NCBI GenBank assembly: GCA_963806735.1
Contig: CAWEBE010000031.1
Coordinates: forward strand, 1-64,000
Origin: CADEFX01 sp963806735
GTDB lineage: Bacteria > Pseudomonadota > Alphaproteobacteria > Rhizobiales > Hyphomicrobiaceae
DNA: 64,000 nt
Direction of reading: 5' to 3'
The notes below the pieces were generated by a model. It worked only from the letters and a program-made list of their open reading frames with translations. It was not told the DNA's origin and made no database searches. A program made the translations under genes and the position numbers. Positions 43,744 through 53,099 of this stretch are shown here, one piece after another; position 1 is the stretch's first letter, and each line of letters opens with the position of its first letter.

Positions 43744-44009
43744 TGGAAATCTCCAACCCGCTACGCTTGCGCGAGCTGCTGCGGGAGAGCGCTGGGCGGT
43801 ACTGATCCCTTCCATCCTCATGCAGCTGTCCGTCGCAAACCATCATGTGCGGCTCAGCTGGCCTTCTGGAAGGGGATCACCTTGGACACCTCATCAATGC
43901 CGCATGGATAAGGACGCGACGATTGCCCGCGTGGGACCGGGAGCGGCTCCTGGAACGACCCCGGGTGCGTTATGCTGCCGCCCAATTGAGTCCCGGCGGA
44001 TGCCCGTTC

Positions 44010-44159
44010 ATGACCACATTCGATCTGCCTGACACCGAGTATGCCAAGGGCGCCGCTTTTGTCGAGATGAAAGACGACGCGTGGAAGAAAGTGGACGAGA
44101 TCAAGAAGGAGCTGGGCGACAAGTGGGACGAGGTCACCGGCAAGAAGAAGAGCTCGTAA
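44010..44159 (+). CDS. Small charged protein
   Basis: This 49-residue ORF, MTTFDLPDTEYAKGAAFVEM, is followed by a helix rich in Lys, Asp and Trp (KDDAWKKVDEIKKELGDKWD). Its stop overlaps the start of the next gene by one base (TAATG), so translation is coupled. The role is unknown; no membrane or signal segment. Confidence 0.5.
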   Translation: MTTFDLPDTEYAKGAAFVEMKDDAWKKVDEIKKELGDKWDEVTGKKKSS

Positions 44160-44485
44160 TGCCAGCTAAAACCGGAACGCAGAGCCTCGTCACGGCGTGG
44201 TGGCGTGCACGGCGAATGCCAATGCTCAAGCCTTGGCCTCTAGCAGCAGCCGTTGGGGCACTATTGCTTCCAAACCCTGCGGGCGCGATTGAGAACTGCA
44301 AAGCCACCACAACGTGTGCCAGCGCCTTGCAAACTTGTGTCGCCTATCGCACCAAGAACAAGCTTTCGGCGTCGGATCTTAATTGCGAGGAGGCCAAGAC
44401 GGCGTGCGATTCAACGGGCGTGTGGCGCAGCAAGTACGTTCGCAACAATCCGGCGGTCACTGAGTGCAAAGTCGTAAAGCGCTGA
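44159..44485 (+). CDS. Small secreted Cys-rich protein
   Basis: The 108-residue product has a signal peptide within its first 45 residues (MPMLKPWPLAAAVGALLLPN, ending PAGA). The mature part carries five or six Cys, in IENCKATTTCASALQTCVAY, LNCEEAKTACDSTGVW and VTECKVVKR, probably disulfide-bonded. The start at 44159 overlaps the upstream stop; an internal Met (MPMLKP) may be the real secretion start. The family is not recognised. Confidence 0.6.
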   Translation: MPAKTGTQSLVTAWWRARRMPMLKPWPLAAAVGALLLPNPAGAIENCKATTTCASALQTCVAYRTKNKLSASDLNCEEAKTACDSTGVWRSKYVRNNPAVTECKVVKR

Positions 44486-44987
44486 CATCCAGGATCGGCA
44501 AACGGAACTATCCGTGGCAGCGGCGACCGCGCCAGAGGATCCGTTGCCGTTCTAGGACACAATCATCACTCGTGGTGGTTTGCGCAGACCGCACAGCCGT
44601 ATGTACCGGCCGACTTGAACCCCGCGCGCGTGAACGCTTGAGCACAAACGCTTGATCTGAAAACGCACGGCCTTTATCGAAAATTAGAAGTTTCATACGG
44701 ACTAACCTTAACCCGCCTCTGCCATGCTTTCCCGACAAGCCTGAAATGGGCGAGTTGGGGCGTCATGACACGTAACGTTGTTTGCACCGCACTGGTGTGC
44801 ACGATAGCGATCTGCGCCTTGGCAGGGCCGGCCAGGAAGCATGGCCTTGGCGGCATTCGCTACTATCCATATCCAAAGCTGGCCGCCATTTGCTTGGTGC
44901 GGACGTAATCAGGATCGAGCACCCAGCCCCGTAAGAGGCGATTGGTGCAAATCATCGGCGCATCAAGGATTCAGCCTGGGTAGGCAG
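44486..44987. other. 502-bp stretch without a recognised gene
   Basis: Short open frames on both strands show no motif or ribosome site. The last 40 bp belong to the segment duplicated at position 1-360. Confidence 0.35.
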
Positions 44988-45614
44988 TCAGATCGGGGCA
45001 CGGTGCTTCTGCAGGAGCCGCGCCTGCCACCAAAAGAACACGGCTGTAACAGGCATGACGATGAATATCTTAAAGAGAATCCAGATGTCGATCCCTGTGA
45101 ATACCCGGTTGAGTGCGATGATGTGCGCGTGGGCAAAGCCGAGACGTACCGCTTCATTAGCGGCGGCAGTAGCAAGAAAGAATAGCGCGGCGTTGCGAGT
45201 GAGCTTGTACCAACCTAGCTCCGTATAATGGAATGTTTTGCGGAACACGAAGCGGAAAAAGTTCTTCCCGGACCGCAGACCCATCCAAAGAAGAAGAGCG
45301 ACCAGTGCGTTGAAGAGGGTCACCTTGATCTGTATCCACATCGGGTCGCCGGTAATGAGTGTCAGCGTCCCGAACGTGAGGCTGACCGCCCCGGCGATGA
45401 ACGGCATGATTGGTGGGCGGCCGAGCACCCACAACGTAACGAGGAGGGAGAGCATCGTGCAGATGATCAAGGCCCACGTCCCGGCGGCGATGCCATACAC
45501 GCCGTTTACGATGAACATCGCAAACAACGGGCCGATCTCCCCGAGGATATTTACGGACTGTTCGGCATTGAACGGATAATGCCGACGACGCCAGTCCAAT
45601 GTCTCAACTGCCAC
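44988..45614 (-). CDS. IspZ/YciB-family septation-related membrane protein
   Basis: The 208-residue product starts with GTG after AAGGAGAAA. It has hydrophobic helices at about 25-45, 47-65, 70-95, 100-115 and 150-180 and the family signatures LGEIGPLFAMFIVNGVYGIA, LTLITGDPMWIQIKVTLFNA and AALFFLATAAANEAVRLGFA. The family (IspZ/YciB) affects cell-envelope and division in E. coli; its activity is unknown. A broken inverted copy of its 3' part lies at 2-360. The length fits the family's usual 180-210 residues. Confidence 0.85.
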   Translation of the reverse strand: MAVETLDWRRRHYPFNAEQSVNILGEIGPLFAMFIVNGVYGIAAGTWALIICTMLSLLVTLWVLGRPPIMPFIAGAVSLTFGTLTLITGDPMWIQIKVTLFNALVALLLWMGLRSGKNFFRFVFRKTFHYTELGWYKLTRNAALFFLATAAANEAVRLGFAHAHIIALNRVFTGIDIWILFKIFIVMPVTAVFFWWQARLLQKHRAPI

Positions 45615-45689
45615 ACTTTCTCCTTCATAGGCCCGACCTACTTTTCCACCTTATCCAGCAGCCGCCGCCGGAGGTCGGCGGCGTCTGCT

Positions 45690-45830
45690 AAACGCTTGCG
45701 CCTCGGTGAAGTTCAGCAACGTACGCGGCCTCAGCAATGTTGGCGTAGGTTTCGATGACGGCGGCCGGCGTCGGCGAGAACGCCACACCGCACCGCTCGA
45801 ACTGCCGGGCCGTGAGCCGAGGTCGTTAGG
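45690..45830 (-). pseudogene. Imelysin-family fragment
   Basis: The minus-strand frame reads VAFSPTPAAVIETYANIAEA and AYVAELHRG before a stop. The VIETYANIAEAAYVAEL helix is the first family block of imelysin-like iron-regulated proteins. The rest is missing. The assignment is from pattern memory. Confidence 0.45.
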
Positions 45831-45834
45831 GCCT

Positions 45835-46062
45835 CTACTTCTTTGCGGTGCGCGCATCCACGCATTTGCCATCCTTGCGGTACATGAACGCACCGCAGGG
45901 CTTGTACGACGCAACCTTCTTCTTTGATTTCTTGCCGGCTGTGTAGGTGACGCGGCTTTCCACGCCGGTTTGGCCAATTGCAATAACCGATGTGACGGCT
46001 TGTGACAGTGGAAGCGCCAGCAACGCGGTCGCTGCCAACGCCAGAACTTTCGTCATACACAT
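45835..46062 (-). CDS. Small secreted Lys-rich protein
   Basis: From the ATG at 46062 (GAGG upstream) the product has 75 residues: a signal peptide, MTKVLALAATALLALPLSQA. The mature region is basic, with GKKSKKKVASYKPCGAFMYR and KDGKCVDARTAKK and two Cys that may pair. The KPCG-F-Y-KDGKC-DAR ending is a frequent secreted mini-domain in Hyphomicrobiales. The function is unknown. Confidence 0.65.
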   Translation of the reverse strand: MCMTKVLALAATALLALPLSQAVTSVIAIGQTGVESRVTYTAGKKSKKKVASYKPCGAFMYRKDGKCVDARTAKK

Positions 46063-46179
46063 GTGCCTGTTCCTCTCCTTCGGTTGTGGCTCTCTTACGG
46101 AGCCCGACCTGATATTTCCAAGCGTTCCCTGTTTCGTCGAGTTGGGACTGCAATTATGGGAAACTTGGCCGGCCGGCTT

Positions 46180-46298
46180 GCCGCCTTGAGCGCAGCGAGC
46201 ACAAGGCGAGCATCGACACGCCGCCCAATGGCATAGCCGACCACGCGCCGCGACCAACCATACGCGAGGCGAACCGCGACCGTGGTGAGATGCTTCAA
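46180..46298 (-). pseudogene. IS3-type transposase OrfB fragment
   Basis: The minus-strand reading AYGWSRRVVGYAIGRRVDAR then LVLAALKAA matches the WSRRVVGYAIG-R-DA-L-LAAL block of IS3-type DDE transposases. Nothing else of the element remains. Confidence 0.5.
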
Positions 46299-46669
46299 CG
46301 CTAGCAGATGTCCGCCGGGTCCGTTCTTCCGCTGGACGGAGGGCGGGGTAGCGCCTTACACGCAGTGACATTGCCCGAGAAAGAGCGTACTTTCCGACCA
46401 TACGCAACACCATGACCGTCCCAGCTACGCGTCCATGGCTTCTGCCGGTCGATCATCACGCTTGTTGCGCGCTGAGGATTGATCGAGGGCTCAGGACCCT
46501 GCGGCCTACATCAAAGAGACCGCCGCTGGCATTTGCGCTTAGCCGCGCATAGGTGTCGCCACATGGAGTTCCCCGCACTGCGCGGGCGCTCGATCCTGGT
46601 GTTGGAAAAATTGCCTATTGCCCAACCGTAGCTAGGCAGCACGAATGCTTTTAACCTAATGGGTTGGTA
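46299..46669. other. Stretch without a recognised gene
   Basis: Upstream region of the orphan nuoI. No gene or repeat is supported. Confidence 0.35.
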
Positions 46670-47161
46670 ATGGCATCGGCCAAACAGGTGATCGGCTCGC
46701 TCTTCCTCAAGGAGTTCGTCTCGGCGTTCTTCCTCTCGATGCGCTACTTCTTCGCCCCAAAGAAGACGCTAAACTACCCCTTCGAGAAGGGTCCGCTCTC
46801 GCCCCGCTTCCGTGGCGAACATGCATTGCGCCGCTATCCCAACGGTGAGGAGCGCTGCATCGCCTGCAAGCTGTGCGAGGCGATTTGCCCGGCGCTAGCG
46901 ATCACCATCGAAGCGGGACCCCGGCGCAACGACGGCACGCGGCGCGCGACCCGCTACGACATCGATATGGTGAAGTGCATCTATTGCGGCCTTTGCCAGG
47001 AGGCCTGCCCGGTCGACGCTATCGTAGAGGGTCCGAATTTCGAGTACGCGACCGAGACGCGTGAGGAGCTCTATTACGACAAGGAGCGTTTGCTCGCGAA
47101 TGGCGACCGGTGGGAGCGCGAGATCTCGAAAGCGCTCGAGCTCGATGCGCCCTACAGGTAG
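46670..47161 (+). CDS. nuoI: NADH-quinone oxidoreductase subunit I (orphan copy)
   Basis: The 163-residue product has an N-terminal amphipathic segment (LFLKEFVSAFFLSMRYFFAP) and two 4Fe-4S cluster motifs, ERCIACKLCEAICPALA (about 64-80) and MVKCIYCGLCQEACPVDAIV (about 103-122). This is NuoI, which carries clusters N6a and N6b in the peripheral arm of complex I. Length is normal and all eight Cys are present. It stands alone: nuoH, nuoJ and other nuo genes normally next to it are absent, so it is an extra copy or a displaced gene. Confidence 0.92.
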   Translation: MASAKQVIGSLFLKEFVSAFFLSMRYFFAPKKTLNYPFEKGPLSPRFRGEHALRRYPNGEERCIACKLCEAICPALAITIEAGPRRNDGTRRATRYDIDMVKCIYCGLCQEACPVDAIVEGPNFEYATETREELYYDKERLLANGDRWEREISKALELDAPYR

Positions 47162-47276
47162 CCCAACGAACTGCCCAAGCTCGGGGCACTGATCCTTGGG
47201 AATCTGACCACTGTTTATGAGTTCACGCCCTAGTCAAGAAGCCGACAGGCTCAGGAGCGCTGCCGTGGCAATCGGC

Positions 47277-49022
47277 TTACTTTTCGCCCATTCGCACAAG
47301 TCTGGCTTTGGCGTCCTCTGCGCCCAATTCAGCTGCTCGCGCATACCACCCCTTGGCCTCAGCCAAATCAGCGTTCAGGCCTTGTGCATTGAGACGTTCA
47401 AGTTCGTATGGGTCGTAGGTTTCGGCGAGCTTGAAGGCAGCGCTGGCGAGCCCCATGTGAGCGGCGCGCAAAAAGTATTGGCGCGCTACTACGATGTTAC
47501 CCTCGGCGCGGTAGCGCTCACCGAAGATGAACAGCCTCTCGGACTGGAGTCGCTCCGCAGTGGATGGCGCCTGAGTGGGGCCGACCAGCGTTGATTTGGG
47601 ATCATGTCGTTGCCCGGGCAGAGGAGCGACGGGCCCGCCAGTAGGGGCTGAGATTGATTGGGCCTGAGTTTCGGTGTCCCTTGTCTGCTTTGCCTTGGCT
47701 GCTTCGGCTTTTCTCGCCTCCTCCGCCCTGGCTTCGGCGAGCTTTCTCGCCTCCTCGGCCTTCTTTGCTGCCTCGGCCTTGGCGACCTCGGCAAGCTTCC
47801 TCGCCTCCTCGGCTTTCCTCGCTTGCTCTACCATTTGAGCGGCGGCCAACTTTTCAGCTGTTTCGGCTTTCCTTGCCTCCTCCGCCCTCGCTTCGGCGTG
47901 CTTTCTCGCCTCCTCAGCCTTCTTTTCTGCCTCGGCCTTGGCGGCTTCCGCCACTTTCCTGGCCTCCTCGGCTTTCCTCGCTTGCTCTACCCTCTGAGCG
48001 GCGGCCAACTTTTCAGCTGCCTCGGCTTTCCTTGCCTCCTCCGCCCTGGCTTCGGCGAGCTTTCTCGCCTCCTCGGCTTTTCTTGCCTCTTCAGCTTTCC
48101 TTGCTTCCTCGGCCTTGGCGGCTTCGGCAAGCTTTCTCGCCTCCTCGGCTTTTCTTGCCTCTTCAGCTTTCCTTGCTTCCTCGGCCTTGGCGGCTTCGGC
48201 AAGCTTCCTCGCCTCCTCGGCTTTCCTTGCCTCTTCAGCTTTCCTTGCTTCCTCGGCCTTGGCGACTTCGGCAAGCTTTCTCGCCTCCTCGGCTTTCCTT
48301 GCCTCTTCAGCCCTTGCTTCCTCGGCCTTGGCGGCTTCGGCAAGCTTCCTCGCCTCCTCGGCTTTCCTTGCTTGCTCGGCTTCAGCGGCCTTGCGCGCTT
48401 CTTCTCGGATTTCAGCAGCTTTTCTTGCGTCCTCAGCACGCGCGAGTGCGCTAGCAAGCCGCTCAGCTGCTTCACCTCTCCTTGCCTCCGCAGCCGCCGC
48501 GAGACGGCCTAGCGGATCCGGAGAGCTCTTTTCGGCTTGTTCTTCTGCACCACGGGCCGGCAGCGTCTCCATTACAGCGGGACGCTCGACGATCAGCTCG
48601 GAGCTAGCCTTTGCAAGAATCACATTTCGGGTGGTCACGAGTGTGAACTCAACTTCAGACGTGCCCACAGCGTCGGCCAAGAGTGTCATCTTGAGATCGG
48701 ACAGCTCCAGCACCGGCACTTTCCAGGTGTCGCTGCCAATGGGCTCACCCGCCGAAAGCTTGACGGATGGCGGCAGGCCCCGGATCACGATGGAGTAATT
48801 GGGTACTACACCGCGCGGTGCCACGAGACGAATGTCAACATTGATCTCTCCGGGGGCTTCGACCGTCAGGGACCGCGGGACAACGATCTGTGTACTTGGC
48901 CCAGCCTCTTGTGCAGCGAGGCCTGCCGGACAGGCGATCATAGCCAAGAACAAATAGAACAACGTGCGTGGCGACGGTCGTCGTCTAGTAAATTCAGTCC
49001 ATATGCATGCCTGCTCGACCAT
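47277..49022 (-). CDS. Exported coiled-coil protein with Sel1-like repeats
   Basis: The 581-residue product has an N-terminal signal segment (about 19-37, RTLFYLFLAMIACPAGLAAQ). A beta-rich domain follows (about 40-155, QIVVPRSLTVEAPGEINVDI). A TolA-like Ala/Glu/Lys/Arg helix spans about 165-440 in repeats of KAEEARKLAEAAKAEEARKA. The C-terminal Sel1-like units are YFLRAAHMGLASAAFKLAET and AKGWYARAAELGAEDAKARL. It should form a long periplasmic rod bearing a protein-binding head. It is the last gene of a unit with the TAXI and DsrE genes; only 7 bp separate it from the TAXI stop. Confidence 0.75.
   Translation of the reverse strand: MVEQACIWTEFTRRRPSPRTLFYLFLAMIACPAGLAAQEAGPSTQIVVPRSLTVEAPGEINVDIRLVAPRGVVPNYSIVIRGLPPSVKLSAGEPIGSDTWKVPVLELSDLKMTLLADAVGTSEVEFTLVTTRNVILAKASSELIVERPAVMETLPARGAEEQAEKSSPDPLGRLAAAAEARRGEAAERLASALARAEDARKAAEIREEARKAAEAEQARKAEEARKLAEAAKAEEARAEEARKAEEARKLAEVAKAEEARKAEEARKAEEARKLAEAAKAEEARKAEEARKAEEARKLAEAAKAEEARKAEEARKAEEARKLAEARAEEARKAEAAEKLAAAQRVEQARKAEEARKVAEAAKAEAEKKAEEARKHAEARAEEARKAETAEKLAAAQMVEQARKAEEARKLAEVAKAEAAKKAEEARKLAEARAEEARKAEAAKAKQTRDTETQAQSISAPTGGPVAPLPGQRHDPKSTLVGPTQAPSTAERLQSERLFIFGERYRAEGNIVVARQYFLRAAHMGLASAAFKLAETYDPYELERLNAQGLNADLAEAKGWYARAAELGAEDAKARLVRMGEK
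47690..48400 (-). repeat. 72-bp and related tandem repeats in the coiled-coil gene
   Basis: Near-identical 72-bp units (24 residues each) repeat at least three times at about 48117-48330, with diverged copies on both sides. The codons stay in frame throughout, so the length can change by recombination. Confidence 0.8.
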
Positions 49023-49029
49023 TGAAGAG

Positions 49030-50133
49030 CTACCTATTCGGTACCCCAGCGTTTACGGGTCGCGATTTCCCCGACGTCCTGCGAGAAGACGTTTGAACTC
49101 CCTTGCCGGCTCGAGGAGCGAGCTCGACAGCTTTTCCCTCAGGCTTTGTGGCTGCGTCCAATTTGGTTTGCATCGCTGCAAAGCGCTGCCAACCCGGCAC
49201 GGTCGCGCCAAGATTTAGCTCACGCCACTTTGCATGGTATCCGGTTTCTTTTTGCAGCTTGGGCAAGCGCTCGAACAGGTAGTTGATGAAGCGCTCGATG
49301 CGCTGGTGGCGCTCACTGTGCTTTGGCCATGCATAAATGGCCAGCACGGCCGGAACGGAAATCGTTTGGATCGACTGGCCGTCCGCAATGAGATCGGGAT
49401 AGTCAGCCGCCTCAAGCTGCGCTGGCAAGTAATACTCTTCCAGCTTCTCGGTGAGTGGAACGGGTAGGAACCTAAAGCCTTCCGGCCACTTACGGCGCAC
49501 GAACGGATCAAGCGGCTTGGCCGAGACAAAGACGACGGCGGCGAACTTGTCGCTCTTGGCCATTTCGGCCATGGCAACAGGATGTGGTACGAACTGCGCA
49601 GCGACCTTGATACCCAGTCGCTCGAAGATAATCGGCCCTGAGTAGGCCGCAGCAGTCCCGTGTGTGTTGAAATTGACAGGCTTGCCGACCAGATCTTCCA
49701 AACTCTTTATCTCGGGGCGGACAAAAACGTGCACCTCCGAAGGAAACAAGTGGGTGAGATAGTGGATGCGTTTGCCGATGCTGGCGATCTTGGAATTTTT
49801 CTTGAAGTGTTCGAGCACATCTCCATTGACGATCGCCGCATCGACGCCGCGGAGATAGAGCAGGTCATACACGTTTTCAAACGGTCCGCGCGTTACGATC
49901 GGTAGAACGCGCATTTTTGTGCCATCGTCAACGACGCGCGCGAGCTCGGTAGCAAAACGAAGTGGTGCCCCCTCAGGCAGACCCGCGGCAAGGCCGATCG
50001 TGGCGCTATTGATCTCGCGCATCAGTTGCGCCTCATAGCGGCCGAGCGGTGCCGCCGGCTGCGCCACGACACCGGCGGCTAGCACGAAAGAGCCGTGCAG
50101 CAAGCCGCACAACCAGATGAGAGCAGGCCGCAT
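49030..50133 (-). CDS. TAXI-family TRAP transporter solute-binding protein (orphan)
   Basis: From MRPALIWLCGLLHGSFVLAA (signal peptide to about 25) the product has 367 residues. It shows the TAXI family pattern: REINSATIGLAAGLPEGAPL near the N-terminus, then VDAAIVNGDVLEHFKKNSKI, IKSLEDLVGKPVNFNTHGTA then AYSGPIIFERLGIKVAAQFV, and SVPAVLAIYAWPKHSERHQR. It should bind a carboxylate-type ligand in the periplasm. The membrane subunits (DctM-like) that TAXI proteins serve are not nearby. It lies between a DsrE-like gene and the coiled-coil gene. Confidence 0.8.
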   Translation of the reverse strand: MRPALIWLCGLLHGSFVLAAGVVAQPAAPLGRYEAQLMREINSATIGLAAGLPEGAPLRFATELARVVDDGTKMRVLPIVTRGPFENVYDLLYLRGVDAAIVNGDVLEHFKKNSKIASIGKRIHYLTHLFPSEVHVFVRPEIKSLEDLVGKPVNFNTHGTAAAYSGPIIFERLGIKVAAQFVPHPVAMAEMAKSDKFAAVVFVSAKPLDPFVRRKWPEGFRFLPVPLTEKLEEYYLPAQLEAADYPDLIADGQSIQTISVPAVLAIYAWPKHSERHQRIERFINYLFERLPKLQKETGYHAKWRELNLGATVPGWQRFAAMQTKLDAATKPEGKAVELAPRAGKGVQTSSRRTSGKSRPVNAGVPNR

Positions 50134-50265
50134 CGATCGAACCTTTTTTGTATGATGTACAAAATCCTGGGAAGCTGGCATTTGCAGGGACCGCTGTCCC
50201 TCCCGTATCTGCGGTGGCGCATTTCCGGCCCCGGCGAGAGGGTCGCCTTTATTGGAGGAGAGAGT

Positions 50266-50838
50266 TCAAGGCCGGAGGTAAGCGTAGCCCTTGCCCTGGA
50301 GCTCCATCAGCCTGACGACACCCGACGGCACCACTTTGGCTTCGCTGATGAGCGAGATCGGTTTGTTTTCTTGCTTGCTCTGGTTCGTCTGCGTGTTGCC
50401 ACAGGCAATGAACATGATGTTAGGCGCCTCGAGCGCCATGGCCGATATGCGTTGCTTCACCGGGCTCGTGTCATCGCGCAGCATGTGCAGCCCGGGGCCG
50501 AACGTGACCATCTCGATCGCGACATCCTCTCCCTTGGCCTTGTAGTAGTCGACGACGTTCTTGGCATTGTTGAGCGCGAGGTTCATGAGTTGCGGGTTGT
50601 TCTCGTCGACCTGGATGGCCAGCTTGTGAACTCGCTTTTCCGGCACCGTCTTTTTGGAGCCGCGCGCTGCGTGCGATTCGAGCTTGCGCCTGTTCGCAGG
50701 CGGAGGCCGTTTAACGGCCTGCACGTCAACCTGATGTGACTTGGGACCAGGCATCCATTCTTGGGCAACAACCGGCGACGCGAGAATACCTGCGATCAGG
50801 GTCGCAACCGGGACGCGCACTGACTTCAACATGAGCAT
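50266..50838 (-). CDS. Exported DsrE-family protein
   Basis: The 190-residue product has a signal peptide (MLKSVRVPVATLIAGILASP, ending VVAQ). A basic linker leads to a DsrE-like domain: HKLAIQVDENNPQLMNLALN then NAKNVVDYYKAKGEDVAIEM, VTFGPGLHMLRDDTSPVKQR, and IMFIACGNTQTNQSKQENKP with one Cys at the usual active position. DsrE-like proteins handle sulfur or act as binding scaffolds; exported members are little studied. It is the first gene of the three-gene unit. The start may be 50838 or 50832. Confidence 0.75.
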   Translation of the reverse strand: MLMLKSVRVPVATLIAGILASPVVAQEWMPGPKSHQVDVQAVKRPPPANRRKLESHAARGSKKTVPEKRVHKLAIQVDENNPQLMNLALNNAKNVVDYYKAKGEDVAIEMVTFGPGLHMLRDDTSPVKQRISAMALEAPNIMFIACGNTQTNQSKQENKPISLISEAKVVPSGVVRLMELQGKGYAYLRP

Positions 50839-51453
50839 CTCTATGCTTCACGCATTGCAGAAGATGGTATGCGGGCTGATCAATTGACGTTAGCGCGTCG
50901 ATATGCCAAGCGGGGAATTATTGAGCTACTCAAATAGGAGTATCGCCCAGTCAGTCATGGGGCCTGAAGCTGATAGATGAGACGGACGCCTGGGGCGTCT
51001 GCAGAGACACCGACGAAACCCACCTCTCTCCCCACCACGGGCCCAGCTGAGCGAGCCTGAACGTCCCGGTCGAAGGAGGCCCCGGCGCTGAAGGAGGGGA
51101 ATATCCAGGCCCATACACTGTTCAGTCGTCCTGCGCGAATACCGCTGTCGTCGTCCAGATCCTGGCCCGCCCGCGCGATGCTTGGAATGTCGGCGCACGC
51201 ACGTCTGGGATACGACCCAGGCGCGCATTATCGACACAGATGATTTCGACGGACGCGTGCCGCTTCCGGCGCGAACGGCATAGGCGCCCACTCTCCCTGC
51301 GGCGCAACTCGACAACTTGAATTGAGGCACCTCGTGGCCGCGAGTGCCTCTCGCGTGCGTCGCGCGCATTGCACCGGTCCGTGCCAATAGCCGACGACCT
51401 TCCCTTCTGAACGGATCGTTCTAGCCAACCTGGAGAGTGCGCTCCAACTCGAC
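50839..51453. other. 615-bp stretch without a recognised gene
   Basis: Minus-strand open frames (50926-51529) are Arg/Ser-rich and look random. The stretch holds the upstream region of the DsrE gene; no promoter is named. Confidence 0.35.
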
Positions 51454-53099
51454 TCAGCCTGCCTTTCGCAGGCCGTCGAGAAGATGCCCCTCGTGAGCCG
51501 GATCGGCATATGGGCAGGTAAGTTCCCAATGGCGTACTACATTGATCGGCTTCATCTGGTCCATTTCGGCGAGTACGGAACGCGCCTCCGCCGCTCTACC
51601 GAGCTGAGCCAGGGTAGCGGCCAGGGTCCGCAGCACCACGTAGATTCGTCGCCTCTGCAGAGCGCGCTCGGAGTAGTGAAGCGCCTCCTTGTAGTCGCCG
51701 AGGTGGTAGTGTGCCAGCGCAATCAGACTGACGTAAAACGATGCGAATGGGTCACGCGGAGTGAGACGCAAACAGCGCAACATTGGATCAATCGTCTCGG
51801 CGAACTGACCCATGAAGATCCGGGTTTCGCCGAGGGCAAAATAGCCAAGCGCGAAATTCGGATTGAGATCAATCGCTCGCAGAGCCGCGCCTAGCGCCCG
51901 CTCGTGTCGCCGGGTCATCACGCTCAGGATCGCAAGCGCGTAGTTAGCCGCAGGGTCGCGATCGTCGAGGGCCAACGCGCGCTCCACGGCGGCTTGACTG
52001 ACCTGAAGGTCGCCGTCGATGTCGTCGCTGTAGCCGGCCCAGCAACGGACCGACAAGACGCGTGAGAGCATGATATGAGCGCGGGCCAGCTTAGGATCGC
52101 GCGCGATCGAGCGGCGTAACCAGGTCTCGGCATGCCGATTGTCTTGAGGTCCAAGTTGATTGGAATGCCACATGCCCCGCATGCAGCAATCGAAGGCGCC
52201 GAGATTGGTCGGGCTTTGGCGGGCCGCACGCCGGCCTTCACCAACTAGGATCTCGGGCTCGATCGCGGCGACCACACTCTCCGTGATCCCATCCTGCAGA
52301 GCAAAAATGGCCGCATAGTCGTGGTCGAATTTCTCAGCCCATAGATGGCCGCACCGCCGGTTTCGGCATCGATCAGCTGCGCGGCAACGCGGATACGATC
52401 GCCGAACCGCCGTACGCTGCCCTCCAACACGTAGCGCACGCCGAGCTCGCGCCCGACCTGGCGGACATCCGTCGCTTCGCCCTTGTACCGGAAACTGGAG
52501 TTGCGGGCGATGACGAACAGTCCGGCAAACCTGGAGAGCTCGGTGGTGATATCTTCAACGATTCCGTCGGTGAAGTAATCCTGGCTCGGATCGCCGCTTA
52601 GATTGGTGAAGGGCAGAACGGCGATTGACGGCCGATCGGGCAATGGCGGAGCTGACGACGGAAACTCGACCGCCGCGCTGGTCTCGGGCTCGACGACCTG
52701 GACAGAAGGGATGTCGCTCGACGAAATCGACACGTCGAGCAGATAGCCGCGACGGGACACCGTCTTGATCAGACGGTGTTCGTGGTCGCCGAGCTTCTGG
52801 CGCAGTTCGCCGATGCACTGCACGAGCGAGTCATCGGACACAACAACGTTGGGCCATACCGCCTCGTAAAGCTGTTGCTTGGGCACAAGGCGGCCGGCGT
52901 TCTCTGCGAGGTGACACAGCACCTTGAACGCCTTGGGCCGCAGGTCAACGTCCTGTTCGCCCGCCCTCAGATACCCGCGCGTCAAATCGAGCGTGAACGG
53001 GTCGAACCGCAAAACCCTGTGCGCGCTTTGTTCGATGGAGCGCCCTCCCGGCCACGGACGTCGGTAACGTCGAAAGGCCGGCGCGAACAGGTGATGCAT
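51454..53099 (-). pseudogene. CadC/OmpR-type regulator with TPR domain, frameshifted
   Basis: The 5' frame encodes a winged-helix trans_reg_C domain (LRFDPFTLDLTRGYLRAGEQ, SDDSLVQCIGELRQKLGDHE and IKTVSRRGYLLDV, about 28-125). The adenylate-cyclase-associated segment follows (PSIAVLPFTNLSGDPSQDYF then TDGIVEDITTELSR). At about 52340 two extra bases shift the frame; without them it would read LWAEKFDHDYAAIFALQDG. The 3' frame continues with TPR motifs (DDRDPAANYALAILSVMTRR, LNPNFALGYFALGE). The intact gene would give about 545 residues. As it stands only the DNA-binding half is made. Confidence 0.75.

Noticed and set aside
47654..48798. Long plus-strand open frames opposite the coiled-coil gene (266, 284 and 227 codons)
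   Set aside because: They mirror the Ala/Glu/Lys repeat on the other strand, are Leu/Pro/Ser/Phe repeats, and have no ribosome site or homology pattern; the minus-strand gene has a signal peptide and Sel1 units.
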